Source of the DNA: Moniliella sp. 'wahieum'
Lineage: Eukaryota; Basidiomycota; Moniliellomycetes; Moniliellales; Moniliellaceae
Assembly (NCBI GenBank): GCA_003971905.1
Contig: RSEE01000049.1
Location: 372,001 to 436,000, forward strand
Direction of reading: 5' to 3'
DNA: 64,000 nt
A model generated the notes under the pieces. It did not search any database. It was given only the letters and a program-made list of their open reading frames with translations, and had not been told where the DNA came from. Shown here one piece after another: positions 10,796 to 22,196 of this stretch; the stretch's first letter is position 1; each line of letters opens with the position of its first letter. The translations under genes were made by a program, and so were the position numbers.

Positions 10796-11662
10796 TTACT
10801 TGCCATCTTGGGCGTTGAGTTGACCGAGTAGGTTGGGCTGTAGCTCCTGTGCCCTATGGAGAGAGACGTTCCGAGAGGCGTTAGCACGTAGCGGGGCTGA
10901 TAGAGCAAGTGGAACGCACTGCCACCCAATCCCACGCCAAGTGCGATGCCCACGACACATTGGGCCAACGTATGCCGTTTTTGTCTTACCCTTGCCCGAC
11001 CATGGCGAGTGGCAGAAGCAGGAGCAGCGCTTGGCCTACCCGAATCAGGTACACCATTCCTCCCACACGCATCGCCTCGGCCAATGCACCTTCCTGCACG
11101 CCCAGCGCACGGTCGAACCAGCACAGCCCATAGCTCGTTGCGAATCCTGTGACGCTGGGTCGGGAACGAGGGGAAGAGGCAAAGGGGCAAAGGGGCAAAG
11201 GGGCAAAGGGGCAAAGGGGCAAAGGGGGGAATGGTTACCAGGTGCAACACAAGACGACCATGAAGATGACCATGAAGATGAAGATAGAGATGACGAGGGG
11301 GAGGAAGGCGGGGGGGGGTAGGAGGAGGGAGAGGGAGGAGGGAGGAGGGAGGGGGAGGAGGGAGGAGGGAGGAGGAGGAGGGAGGAGGGAGGAGGGAGGA
11401 GGGAGGAGGGAGGAGGGAGGAGACGCAGAGAGTACCAGCAATGCTACTGGGCATGCCATGGGGGGACTTGGCCTTGGGTTGGGTTCGTTTCCATCCCAAT
11501 GCGCCGTATTGCGACATGGTCTGCTCGGGGGGACGAGGCTGTTTGATGATGTTTCAGGCCGCGCGCCACGTACGCACTCGCAAGCGATAAGCACAACCCC
11601 AGCACAAGAAGTGGTGCTTCCTGTTGCAGCGCAGTCCACAGCACAGGCCACGGTCCCGCCAT
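10796..11662 (-). CDS. Possible small membrane protein, unidentified
   Basis: Not recognised. A start at 11662 gives MAGPWPVLWTALQQEAP followed by a hydrophobic helix (LLVLGLCLSLASAYVA). A plausible exon then ends near 11448 at a GTAGCA donor. The following 300 bases are almost entirely microsatellite and would be intron (11147-11447), ending in CACAG. Downstream sequence reads YGLCWFDRALGVQEGALAEA and a second helix (YLIRVGQALLLLLPLAMVG), then a GTAAGA donor, and an open frame ending LLGQLNAQDGK-stop at 10796. The hydrophobic segments and splice-like signals support a gene. A competing frame stays open through the same region, so the exon structure is tentative. It shares a divergent promoter with the RCC1-repeat gene and converges on the PalI-like gene. 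Confidence 0.4.
11174..11227. repeat. GGGGCAAA tandem repeat
   Basis: About six consecutive eight-base GGGGCAAA units, inside the proposed intron of the minus-strand gene at 10796-11662. Confidence 0.9.
11320..11422. repeat. GGAGGGA microsatellite
   Basis: About 100 bases of GGAGGGA/GGAGGAG units, strongly purine-skewed and capable of triplex or G-quadruplex formation. It lies in the same proposed intron as the GGGGCAAA array. Confidence 0.9.
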
Positions 11663-11908
11663 GACACTGGAGTTCAAGCGCAAGCGCAACGTCGGCGTCG
11701 TCGGGCGTAGAGTAGAAATGCGGTGGTGGGAAACAGGAGATCCGAGTCCAGATCTTTTGGCTTGAAGATTGGATATTGGAGAGCCGGCGCAAAATCCGAC
11801 AGAAATTCAATCGCCCCGCTTTGAGCGATCGACGATCCACCACACCAGATCGCGGCTTCCAGTCGTTAGCTCCACCTTCTGCTCCAGGTTCTGTTCCAGC
11901 TCCTGCTC

Positions 11909-13245
11909 ATGCCCCGACCTCTTTTCCTGCGGCTCCAACGCCGGCGGGCAGCTGGGGCTGGGACAAAGGAGGATGCACGCATGCTCACCCTGTAGTGGCT
12001 GAGGGCGGCGCCTTCCCGCCCCGCGACCATGTCTGCTTCATCTCGCTGCCGGGGCGAACCATGCGGCATGTCTTCTCCGCAATCCGCAAGGGAAAGCACA
12101 AGTGTACCTCACTGGTGATCGGGCAGGCCGCTCTGCCCACCCTTTTGTTCCCCAATCCGACGCTCAATCGTTCTCCCCCCTTCGCCTTGCGCACGTGGAC
12201 CAGTTGTTGGCACAAGCTGGTGGGGGCAGCGGTGCTGCCGAGCCGATCCACCTGGCTTGTGCGTGGGATACCACCTCTTTGCTCTTCGTCAGGAGCACGG
12301 GGACGTTCTTCTTGCCCTGTCCACGCCGGATGAGGTGGGAAGGGGTCTGGTGGGCCCCCAGTCGGTCCAGGAGGGCGCTTACCTCGTGCCGTTGGAGATG
12401 GGACTCGATCCTCGGCCAAGCCAGGCCACTGCAGATCCACACCCTCTGCGCCGGACCACGACATGCTCTCGCCCATATCTCTGTTGTGGCCGAGGACGGG
12501 CGCGGACACACTCACTATGTGCTAGGGTGGGGCGCAGCCAAACACGGACAACTGGGCCCGTTCCTTCCCCTTCCTTGGCTGCCCCCGCTGGACGAGGACG
12601 GATCACCCATGTGGCACCCCGCGCCTTGGCGCGCTGGGGTGCCATACATGACCAACACGTTTCCCTCGCGGCAGGACAGGCACATACGCTCATCTTGCTT
12701 CCGGAGGGTGTGGCACAGCCTCGCTTTCTCGCTCTTGGCCATGACGCGGTAGGTCAACGTAAACCTTGCGTCTGGTGTGCAGGCATCTGTGGCAGAAGTG
12801 AGTGCGTGTGGAAACGTCCGCGGCGCTCGTTCGCAGTGCCGAGGGGGACACACTGCATTTGTTTGGCAATGGGGCTCATGGGCAATTAGGTTCTCGCGCC
12901 GCGGCCAAAGCTTACGCCCAAGGCCAAGTGGTGCACTGTGCCCAAGCGGATTTGGCCCCTGGGACACAAGTGGGACAAGTACGGTGCGGAAGCGAGCATG
13001 TCCTGCTACTTGTGTCTTCGGTGGGAAAGGACTTTAGCCCGCACATCCTCTGTTGGGGGTGGAAACGAACATGGTAACTTGGGATTGGGCGACGAGGATC
13101 CGACGGAGGAAGAAGCGCCACCTCAGCTCGGCACCCGCCCGATCGGTGGGAACCCACCGAGCTTCCGCTACCCCCAGGCTTGGTCCCGCTCAACCTCTGG
13201 GCTGGGCGGGACGACTTACGTGCTTGTTTCGGAAGCTGTGCCGCC
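11909..13245 (+). CDS. RCC1-repeat protein (ATS1-like), possibly fused to the next gene
   Basis: Beta-propeller protein of the RCC1 superfamily, closest in style to yeast Ats1. The start at 11909 is followed, after a one-base shift, by PDLFSCGSNAGGQLGLG, the way Ats1-type proteins begin. Further RCC1 blades are visible as LHLFGNGAHGQLGSRAAA (about 12855), QVRCGSEHVLLLVSS (about 12980), NEHGNLGLGDEDPTEEEAP (about 13065-13120) and a last blade ending GTTYVLV (about 13210-13230). Between them the frame changes many times; reading pieces such as HVDQLLAQAGGGSGAAEPIH fit the propeller. In the frame carrying the final blade no stop codon separates it from the adenosine-deaminase-like sequence, so the two may be one bidomain protein (see findings). 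In yeast, Ats1 is linked to diphthamide synthesis and tRNA modification; applying that here is inference. Confidence 0.72.
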
Positions 13246-14332
13246 GCCCGCAGCGCGCAGGCAGTTCGCCTTCCTGCCCAGGTGGAGCTACATGCTCATT
13301 TGCACGGCAGCTTGCGTCGTCGGACTGTGGCACGCTGGGCTACCGCCGAAGGCCAAGATGCTTCCCACGCCGAAATCAGCATTGGCGATCCACGTTCGCT
13401 GAGCGCCATGTTTGGAGTGTTTGATGTGCTGCACCATGCGGTTGGAGGTGCGACGGCCGAGGCGATACGGGACGGGGCGAGAGAAGTGATGGAAGATATG
13501 GCAAGGGACGGAGTGGTCTATGCCGAGGTGAGGACTACGCCACGGATCCTTCCGGGCTGTAAGGACGAATGGGATTACCTTGTCTCGGTGGCACGAGGGA
13601 TTCAGGACTTTGTCCGGATGCAAGCTCGTGGCCGGTGAGGTTACCGGCACGGCAGATGACCCCTCGTCTCTGTTTAAGTATCAACCGGACCTATGGCTCC
13701 GAGGCGGCTGAGCGGGTGGTTGGTCTGCTGTTGGAGGCAGCCCGACTGCCTTCCACTCACCCTTGTGCTGGCCTTCTGGTAGGCTTGGACGTCAGTGGCG
13801 ATCCTACCAAAGGGTCGTTCGAAGCACTCCTTCCTGCCTCGAGCGTGCCCGACGAGCCGGTGTCAAGATCACGCTCCACATGGCCGAGCAGGCAGGCGAA
13901 TTGGGAAAGAGGGATACGGATGCCATGTTGGCCTTTGGTCCTGACCGAGTCGGACACGCCATCTCCTCTCCTCGGACAGTGGACCCTGCTCTGTGCCAAG
14001 CAGATCTTTACTGAAGTTTGTCTGACCTCCAACGTGGTCACCCAGTCCGTTCGCTCCTACCACACCCATCATGTTGCTGCGTTTTTGGGTCTGGAATCGT
14101 GGGCTGGGGAGGGGGAGAAGGTATTACCACCCCCCTTTGCGTTGGCTACCGATGACACCACCGTGTTTGGCTCCAACCTAACGGATGAGTATGTCCATTT
14201 GGATCAAGCCTTCCCCCCGCTCCCGTTGGCGAGGGCAAGGCAGATGAACAAAGAGGCACTGCAGGCTTCCTTTTGCCGGCTGGAGAGCAGAACGGCATTG
14301 CTCACGTGTTGGAGGCGGCTCTGCCAATCTAA
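13246..14332 (+). CDS. Adenosine deaminase-like (MAPDA/ADAL-type) enzyme
   Basis: Zinc-dependent amidohydrolase of the adenosine/AMP deaminase superfamily. Order of motifs: VELHAHLHGS with metal-binding His residues (about 13285-13311), DGVVYAEVRTTPR (about 13510-13545), GLDVSGDP (about 13783-13805), ITLHMAEQAGE with the HxxE pair (about 13872-13900), PDRVGHA (about 13940-13960), EVCLTSN (about 14014-14035) and FALATDDTTVFGS with the paired Asp (about 14138-14175). The block pattern fits ADAL, which deaminates N6-methyl-AMP, better than classical adenosine deaminase; substrate is inference. The frame shifts at 13275 (before VELHAH), between 13640 and 13700, and near the 3' end. The C-terminus most likely reads HVLEAALPI with the stop at 14330-14332. 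No ATG lies between the upstream RCC1 repeats and the first metal motif, so this part has no obvious start of its own. Confidence 0.85.
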
Positions 14333-14774
14333 GTTATAACACCTATGTATGGTTTGCAGATCATTGTGTTCTCGTCAAGAGCCATGGTGTGCATGATCGA
14401 TCGGCCAGGTATTATATAGGAAGAGGACTTTTCGGATCAAGCCGCCTCGGTCGGTGGCCCCACGACAGGGTGGCAGAGAACCAGAAAATGCGTGATGTCT
14501 CCAGCACATCTGTTGTCCCCCCCTTTGCGAAAACAGAGCCTGGTTCTGGGAGGTAATAGACGTACACGTACTGATCAACAAGCGCGCCATCCTTCGACGG
14601 ATCATCGAGATCCTCGCGGGGGACAAAGTGAGCACGATGGCATCCATGATGCATGATGTATGATGCATGATGTCCATGCTGCCAGTCCTGCGTAGTGCGT
14701 ATCCACGTTTGCAACATTTCATTTCAGCCTGCCTTTTTTCGTTCGCTTGGTTTTTTTTCGTGGCCATCTATCTA
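14333..14774. other. Intergenic, helicase promoter
   Basis: No gene recognised. It holds an ATGATGCATGATG-type repeat (14641-14674) and a T-rich stretch just before the helicase start. Confidence 0.6.
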
Positions 14775-17330
14775 ATGGTGGCCACCACCATCCCTCCGCT
14801 CATGACCGACACGGGCACCAAGAGCGTAAAGCGAAAGGCGCCCGCTGCCAAGGCCGAGTCAAACAAATCGAATCACAAGGGGAAGCGCCCCCGCACGCTT
14901 CCTTCCCAAGCCGCTCTTCCCATCTGGGCTGGCCGAGACGCCATCCTGTCCGCTGTGGCGCACAATGCGACAGTCGTGCTCGTGGGCGAGACTGGGTCGG
15001 GCAAGACAACCAAGTGCCTCAGTTCCTCTTCCGCGCACGCAAGGAACTCAAACTGACCAGCAAATCCTCGCCTGTCATCGCTATTACTCAACCAAGGCGT
15101 GTCGCGGCAGTCACACTCGCAAGCGTGTAGCCGAGGAGATGCGCTGCCCCGATCCAACCACCTTGAATCGCAAGGGCGCGCCAGCTCCTAAGGACGAGGG
15201 AAAGGATGGCTCGGAGAAGCCAAAGTCTTTACCGATTGTAGGATACTCGGTCCGGTTTGACGATCGTTCTTCTTCCGAAACAAGGATCCGTTTCATGACC
15301 GATGGCTTTTGTTGCGGGAGATGCTAGGCTCCTCGCTTACCCCTCGCGCGGCAGCACCGTCCTTCCCCGTCTTCTGACAAACCAGAGAAAGAAGAAGAAA
15401 GGGGAGGAGGGGGAGGGGGAGGTGGTCGCTCTGGCTCCATCCGACTTGCGGCGGTATGGAGTGATCATTATTGATGAGGCTCACGAGCGGACGTTAGATA
15501 CGGATCTTTGCTCGGTCTGGCCAAGATGATCCAGGCAGAGCGGTACCGTCGCGCCCGAGTGTGGGATGAGGATCCGAGTTCCCGCTCGGGCCCGCGACCA
15601 CAAGAATTGAGGATCATCGTCATGTCTGCCACTTGGACGCTGGCAAGTTTGTTGATTTTTTTGCCTCGCCGTTACAGGTTCCGTCACCCCTGCATCCTCT
15701 AGAGGCCCGTTTGACCTCTTCACCTACCCACGTACCTGTTCTTTACGTACGTGGGCGGCAACACGGTGTGACACGCTTCCATACGTTGGAACCATGTGCG
15801 GACTGGCGGGATGCGGCGTTGCGTGCGATCTGTCAAATCCACACCTCCTACCCGCGCGGTGACATTCTTGTCTTTATGACGGGACAAGAAGACATTGAGG
15901 GCATGGCATCCCAACTGCGTACCTATGCCCCTGGTCTGGCCAAGCAGGTTCAAGGAAACTAACGATGAATCGGGCCAGGACACAGAGCCCAAACCGCCTC
16001 TCCTGGAGCCTGTTCCGCTTTATGCTGCGCTCGGCCCCAAAGGCGCTGCTATTGCTTTCGTCCTGCCGCTCCGGCACCCGAAAGGTGATCCTTGCAACCA
16101 ACATTGCCGAAGCTTCCGTCACCCTGCCTGGCATCCGATATGTCGTCGACAGTGGACTGGCCAAGGTGGCGCGCTGACCAGTACCGGAAGCGGCGGGGCG
16201 ACGGAAATCTTAGCAGTCGAGCCCATCTCGCGCTCTAGTGCTACCCAGCGTGCGGCCGTGCGGGTCGGGAAGCGGCAGGCACCTGTTTCCACCTCTACAC
16301 CTCCGATTCGGCCGAAACGCTGCCCCCCACCACCGAGCCCGCCTCAGCTCACGCCGACTTGAGCGGCTCCCTTTTGCGCCTTGCGGCTGTTGGCGTGGCT
16401 CCGGACCAGTTCCCTTGGCTCGATCCCCCCAGTACCGAGCGGTTGGCAGAAACTGTGATGCGCTTAGTGCAATTGGGTGCGTTGAAGTTGCCTGCGGCCG
16501 AAACGGCAGGCCAGGGCGCTCCAACACTCACGCCTCTTGGCGCCAGGATGGCACTTCTTCCTCTTGAACCAGGACTGGCACGGGTCATCTTGGCTGCCGA
16601 GGCGTATGGGCCCAAGGTCACGCGCGAGGCACGGGATCTAGTGGCCGTGCTGAGTGGGGAGCGAGGTATCTTTCTTGACCCGCGCCAGCGCCAGCGGGAC
16701 AAGCCAAACGGGTGGCGCGTGCGCGTGGCTAGGTGCCGAAGTGGCTTTGCCCGAGTCGGAACGAAGAAGAATTGGTCCATCCGTTGTTCATAGTGGGGAT
16801 CACGCTACGGTGCTCGAGGCATTTTATGCGTATTTGCGCATGCGTGCGCAGGGCCTACCGCCAGCGGAGGTCCGTGCCTGGTGCACCAACCACGAGTTGA
16901 CCATCGTGCTGCGGCCGAGGCAGCGCGTCTCCGCGTGCAGCTCAAGAGGTGTGCAAGCAACAGCGAATCGAGTGCGACGATGGCCATGTTGATGAGATTG
17001 AACCGCTCGAACCACCCGATTCGGAAGAGGAAAGTGACCTGCCTGCCCTCACCGTCCTCCGTCCCGGTGGAGCAGGACGACAAGAGGCGTATGTGGATCT
17101 GCGACTGCGCTCGTTGCGGCGCGGATGGGGCAGTATGCCGTTCGTGCCCCCGAAGGCGGTGGGTACCGCCGGGGAGACGAGCTGGTCAAAATCCACCCAT
17201 CCTCGTGCTGCACTCGAAAAAACCTGGGGTGATTGTGTTTGAAGAAGCAGTTCTCACAACCCAACTGTTTGTCCGCACCGTCAGTGCCATCGAGCCTGCT
17301 TGGCTGGCCGAGGCGTTTGCGGCACAATGA
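14775..17330 (+). CDS. DEAH-box RNA helicase (DHX33/Dhr2-like)
   Basis: ATP-dependent RNA helicase of the DEAH/RHA family. The start at 14775 (or the second ATG at 14802) gives a Lys/Arg-rich N-terminus. Motifs in order: Walker [10 protein letters not shown] (14984-15010), QPRRVAA (about 15090), DEAH (15473-15484), SAT (about 15627), [12 protein letters not shown] (15859-15899), TNIAEASVT (about 16097) and a QRxGRxGR motif (about 16247-16275) interrupted by one missing G. The HA2 domain follows ([17 protein letters not shown] at about 16565), then an OB-fold end with VKIHPSS (about 17190) and the stop at 17328-17330. The short N-terminus and compact C-terminus suit the DHX33/Dhr2 branch, which works in nucleolar rRNA processing; that subfamily call is tentative. 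At least six single-base shifts break the frame, several at homopolymers inside invariant motifs (after SAT, within QRAGR), pointing to sequence error. Confidence 0.88.
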
Positions 17331-17857
17331 ATTGCCATTCTTGCCCCTTCCGCGGCCTGGAGCACAGGAGAGGGTCCGACGCTGCAGGAGATGCCGGCTG
17401 AATAGATCGTGAGTTTAAGAGCAGGCCACGCCCGCCATCCAGAGCAACGCCGCTAACTCCGCTTGAGTTGGCGTGGTTGGGAATGGCAAGCAGGGGGGGC
17501 GGATAATGGTGACGCGTGAGTACTCAGTTACTGAGTAGTGAACTAGTGAAGCTAGTGACGGGGCGGAGACAGCCAAGGGGCCAGACGATCTGCCGACGGC
17601 AGGGATCATCAACGGTGTGGCGACCGAAGATCCATCGATGATATCGATGCCGATACCGTCCGTGCACCCCTCTCTTGCCCGCTTAGGCCGGCTATAATGT
17701 CGGAGACTCGGAGACTGGCAAGTTTGATTGGAGTTGGCGGAGTTAAAATTCACTAGCAACCACTTCTCCAGCGGTTAAATACCCTCTCTCTTGCCCCGCT
17801 GGACTTGAATCCCAAACTCCCAACTCCCACGCTTGTTCCCCGTTCTCCATTGCCAGT
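17331..17857. other. Intergenic, methyltransferase promoter
   Basis: No gene recognised. It contains a cluster of GAGTACTCAGTTACTGAGTA and AACTAGTGAAGCTAGTGAC words (17515-17562), another instance of the ACTAGT family, and a pyrimidine-rich leader before the next start. Confidence 0.6.
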
Positions 17858-18755
17858 ATGTCAATCAACGCTGTTGCCGTCCAAGGATTCAACAATGTCG
17901 GCGCGTCGGGGTGTATGACCGTGCGCGTCCCACGTACCCCGCGGCGGTATTGGATACAATGCTCGATGCCGCGGTGAAAGCGTCATCTGGCAAGCCGCTG
18001 AAGGTGGTGGAGTTTGGCGCCGGCTCGGGCATCTCGACACGCGCCTTGCTCGGGCGAGCGAAGGAGCGGGGCATTGAGGTGGCGTCGTTGACCGCCGTGG
18101 AACCCAGTGCTGGAATGCGCACCGCCTGACGCAATCTACCGCTCCCCTCCAACTTGCTCACTCGCTCAAGATCTATGACGGCACGTTTGACACCTTCCCC
18201 CCCGCAGTGGTACCTGAGGGGGTGCGGACCTTGTGCTGATTGCCCAGGCTTGGCACTGGGTCGTCTCTCCCACTGCTGCAATCGTAGCGATCGCCCATAC
18301 TCTCCACAGCAAGGGTGTGTGGGCCCTGCTGTGGAACCTTGAGGACCGGGACGGGGGCGACGGTATCCCTGCTACTCCTTGGGTGGGACAGCTGAGGGAC
18401 CTGTACGAAAAGTACGAGGCGGGCACACCGCAGTACCGGCTTGGGAAGTGGAAGCAAGGCATGGTCGCTGCTAAAGACACCTTCCTTACTTTCTTCCAGC
18501 CGCCTGCGGGGAGTTGTGGGCCGGAGAGCCCCACGTCGTTCACACTGAGCGCGAGACGACGGTGAACGGGTGGTGGGAGCGCGTCTTGTCCAAGTCTTAC
18601 ATTGGAATTCTCTCTCCGAGGAACAGGAGGGCCTTAAGAAACAGATTCAAGACCTGTTCGCCCAGTCGGATGCTGCATTGGGTCGACGTTGGTTGGGAGA
18701 GGGCACATTTGCCTATCCTTATCGGACTGACTTGTTCCTCTTTTACCGTCTCTAA
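17858..18755 (+). CDS. Class I SAM-dependent methyltransferase
   Basis: Methyltransferase of the type-11/UbiE-like group. The start at 17858 gives MSINAVAVQGFNN, then after a one-base shift YDRARPTYPAAVLDTML, a common N-terminal signature of this group. Motif I reads VVEFGAGSGISTRAL (about 18008-18055) and is followed by the acidic end of beta-2 (TAVEPSAGM, about 18095). A further frame change leads to LIAQAWHWV (about 18238-18262), the post-II motif of Crg1/Tmt1-like fungal enzymes, then LLWNLEDRDGG (about 18330). The C-terminal half continues with GWWERVLSKSYI (about 18570) and QDLFAQSDAALGRRWL, and ends FAYPYRTDLFLFYRL-stop at 18755. Length of about 295 residues fits the family. The substrate cannot be told from the sequence; trans-aconitate- or small-acid-methyltransferase-like enzymes are the nearest analogues. 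Confidence 0.8.
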
Positions 18756-19336
18756 TATGGGCCGTTATCTTGTGGTGCCCTTCCGAAGAGAATATGCCAT
18801 CAGTGCGTTGGGTGTGGCATGGGCAGTCTATACTAGGTGTGAGAGGCAGTGAGAGTCGCCCAATCGTGAACAGGAGAGGAAGAGGAAGAGGAAGACGAAG
18901 AGTTGACTAGTGACTGGTGACTACCAGAATGCCCTTGGAGAAGTTGGGCAGCCGGCTGTCGTTGCGTTTCGACGCGTTCCAACGCGTCACGACTTGGCCT
19001 TTTGCTGCGTTTCAATTTGCTGTTTGCTTTCTGCCGGGGGCATTTTGCTGACGTGACAGTGCAGCCGCGGCACCCCTCGATTAGTAAGCATCCGACGTCC
19101 CCATCTGGGCCGGTGCGAGTCGGCACGTGCCGAGCAGTGCGCCCCTCTGCCGCCCAGGCACGGGGCCAGCCGGGCGGCCCAACCTGCCCATTCGGTCCGC
19201 CTGCTTATGTACGCAGCAGCGCCGAAAAGCTTCGCTGCAATCGCTGATCGCTGCAAACGGGCTTGCCCACCACCACCTGGGGTATTCCTCCCCCACGCGT
19301 CGCGCCCAACCCCACCTCCACATCCACATCCGCCGC
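18756..19336. other. Intergenic, transcription-factor promoter
   Basis: No gene recognised. It contains a GTTGACTAGTGACTGGTGACTA word (about 18902-18923) and GC-rich, C-skewed sequence leading into the next start, as expected for a long 5' UTR. Confidence 0.5.
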
Positions 19337-22196
19337 CATGCACGCCGACGCCACCCCGCCCAGCTCCGCTACCCCCGCCCCTCCGCCGTGGAAGCAGGCG
19401 AGGCACGTGTCGTTCCCCGCCCCCGCCTGTCGGTGACGCTCTCCACCCCTCCTTCCCTCCCCCGCCCCAATCCGACGCGGAGATCTTCTCGCGCGACGCC
19501 GCGCGAGCAGCGCGTAGCCGCTCGCGCAACGACCCCACCTCCTCCACTGCCGCCGCAGCCTTGGCGATGGCCGCCTCGTCCTTGGGCCCTCCCTCGATCC
19601 ACGTCCCTCTCCCTGGCGATTCGGACCCCTTGCCGCCCAACCCCCCCTTTCCGCGCTCCTCGGCTCCGCTTTGCCTGTCCCCCCCCGGACCATCGCGAGG
19701 GGGAGAAGGATACACCCGCTTTGCCGGCAGATGTGCTGGGAGCGCTTCAGTCCATTGAGCAGGTCTTCAGCACTGCTCTTCCGACCAGGAGAGGGCAAGG
19801 GTACTGCAGCGCACACTGCGTGCCCGTGCGGTTCTGGGTCATGGCCCGCTCCCCCCTCCCGGCGGACCTACCTTTCTCAAGCACAGGTTGGACACCAGTT
19901 CCCCCAGTACGCTCAAACAGCCCATATTCCGCCGCATGTCCAACTTACTACGGGGGCTCCTTCCTCTACCCGATTTCCGCCCTGCCGCACACTTCCTCCG
20001 GCTCCCCTCAACCCCTCAGTTGTCCGCCGCTCCTGGGCATTCTGGCCCGGCCGCCGTGCCGGCACCGACATCGGCACCGGCACATTCGCCTATTCCTTCT
20101 AATCCTGGTGTTGCTGTCGGTGCTGATACTGATGCTCCTCCCCTCCTCCCCCTCCCGCCCCTCCCCTGGAACCTGCTTCTGCCCCGTCTTATGTCCTCCC
20201 CTTCTGCTGCTGCTGCCGCTGCTGCTGCTGCTGCTCAGGCTAGCGCCGCTGCCAAGCTATTGCTGCTGCCCAAGTTGCCGCCGCCACTGCTGCCACTACG
20301 CCCCCGCGTCTGCATCGGCCCCCCATCCCCTTGCGGGGGTAGCGACAACATCAATGGCATCGCCAACCGTTACACCGTCGGCATCGGAGCATTCGAGCTC
20401 GGCGATTCCGCTTCCTCCGGCAGGAGCGTCGAACAGTGCGACTTCGGCCGGTTTTTCGTTGGACCTCAGGCAGGACCATCGGAATCAGCGCCCCTGTGCC
20501 AGAGACGTGGATCAGCAATGTAGTGCCGAGTCAACGGGAAAATGTGCCGGCGTGCGACCGATGCCGCTCGCAGAAGCTCAAGTGCGACAAGAAGATGCCC
20601 TGTGGGCGGTGTGTGAGGCTGAAACACCAATGCACACGAAACGACGTGTTGATGCGACGTGGCCCGCCCACGCGGCTGCAACGCGAAATCTTTAAGCACA
20701 TTGGCCTGGAGTACCGTACCTTCCGGGACCGTTTGGCGGAAAAACGAGAGGCGTCTGCTGGCCCTTGGAATCGGCCCGGACGGCCTCCCCTCGCTTCTCA
20801 ATCTCAAGACGGCACGGGCGACCCAGCCAACTCTCGGCCGCTGCCGCACGGCACTGGCCAATCGCTCTGCCCCGTCCCTGGAGAAAACCCGTACTGGCGC
20901 TCGGTTCCAGCTCCATGTTCCAGCCTATGTCGCGCCAAGCATAAGGCTGAAGCTCGCCAGGCGGCGCTGCAAGCTGGCATCCAGCCTCCCGCCGTCAGTC
21001 CCAGCACGCCCCCTGTTCAGCCCGCTCTACCCCTCTACCGCTCGAGGGGGAAGCTTCGGAGCAAGCGGCCGTCGCTGCGGCTGCGGCTGCGGCAGCAGCT
21101 GCTTTCCTCCCTTCCAATGGCCACTCTTATCCGTTTGGCGTATTAGATTCGGACGAATTGCATGCATTCGTACAAGGCTACGCGGAAGCTGCTGCGGCGC
21201 AGGCCCAGGCTTCCCTCACCCGGACCCACCGAGCGGACCGGAACCGACGCCTTCGGAACCGGATGCACCTCCGCCTGTGCTCCTCCTGCGCCGGCCCCCG
21301 CGTTACCCCTACAAGAAGGCACGTTCAATCCGGACTTTTACACCACGGTGGCGGACCATGCGGATCGTGAGGCGGGGGAAGAGAAGGAGCCTGATCCACC
21401 AGCTCCCACCGACCCAGCCCAACCACCAGCACCAATGGTGGCAACAATGTGCACCGCGTGTACGGTCGTTTCCCGCACCCACACCCTACCCCCTCTCGGC
21501 CGCATGCGTGGGCACGTCGACCAGTGCTGGCGCAACAAGAACGGGGCCATGTCGCTGGCCGATGCGGTCGGGGCCAGTTCGCGGGCTACCAGCCCGCTGC
21601 CCGATGCACCAGCGACCACGAACGAAGCGGCGATCGAGGCATTGTTGTTGTTGCGGGACCATGGCCATGCAGGGGACGCCGAGGTACCGGAGGACACGCC
21701 GCACGAACCCAGGATTCAGATCCACCCCATCTCCTGCTCCACCACCGGAGACGAGGACCCCGCCCGCTTTTGCCCAGCGCACCGTTGGATGCCCAAGCGC
21801 GGAGTCTACGTTGCAGCCGACCGAGCAAGGTGGGCAGGTGCCGCCTCCGCCTGCGCTGGAAGGGGCGCAGGCACACGCACCAGAGCAGCAGCAGCAGCCG
21901 ACCCAGGAACAAGAGCCGACGCAAGAGCAGCAACGGGCCTCTCTTGCTTCGGCGGCGCAGGGTCTGGTACCGACGGGGGAGCTTCCCCCCACGACCGAGG
22001 AGGGAGGGGACGTGGCCCTGACACGACCGAGGTGCCGGAGGGCGTGGCTCACATGGTAGCGCTTGGTCCGGAGGATGGGCCGGAGGATGTGGCGGCTTCG
22101 GGTAGCAGCAAGCGCCGGCGGGACGCGGGGAGGCGACCGAAGCAGACAGAGGCCGAGGCAGACGCGTTGCTGTCCAAGCGGCTGCGTGCCGAGTAG
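19337..22196 (+). CDS. Zn2Cys6 (Gal4-type) transcription factor
   Basis: Fungal binuclear-cluster DNA-binding protein. The cluster at 20553-20633 reads CDRCRSQKLKC...PCGRC...C with spacing CX2CX6CX5CX2CX6C, a perfect match to the family. It is preceded by a long low-complexity region: a probable start at 19337 (MHADATPPSSATP), then PPPQSDAEIFSRDAARAARS (about 19470), ADVLGALQSIEQVFSTALP (about 19730) and Pro/Ala-rich sequence with a CTG-repeat (20205-20236). After the cluster come LQREIFKHIGLEYRTFRDRL (about 20680), a helical LDSDELHAFVQGYAEAAAAQ (about 21145) and Gln/Pro/Glu-rich stretches. The end is SSKRRRDAGRRPKQTE, a likely bipartite nuclear signal, with the stop at 22196. Multiple frame changes interrupt the low-complexity parts, so the start and possible introns are uncertain. 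No fungal middle-homology domain is evident. The target genes are unknown. Confidence 0.8.
20205..20236. repeat. CTG trinucleotide repeat
   Basis: A short GCTGCTGCTGCC array within the N-terminal low-complexity region of the Zn2Cys6 factor gene; it encodes Ala or Leu depending on the frame and is a likely site of length variation. Confidence 0.7.

Noticed and set aside
20659-22059. Plus-strand open frame of 466 codons overlapping the Zn2Cys6 gene
   Set aside because: It runs in another frame through the zinc cluster region and only in short pieces coincides with the corrected protein; kept as part of that gene, not as a separate one.
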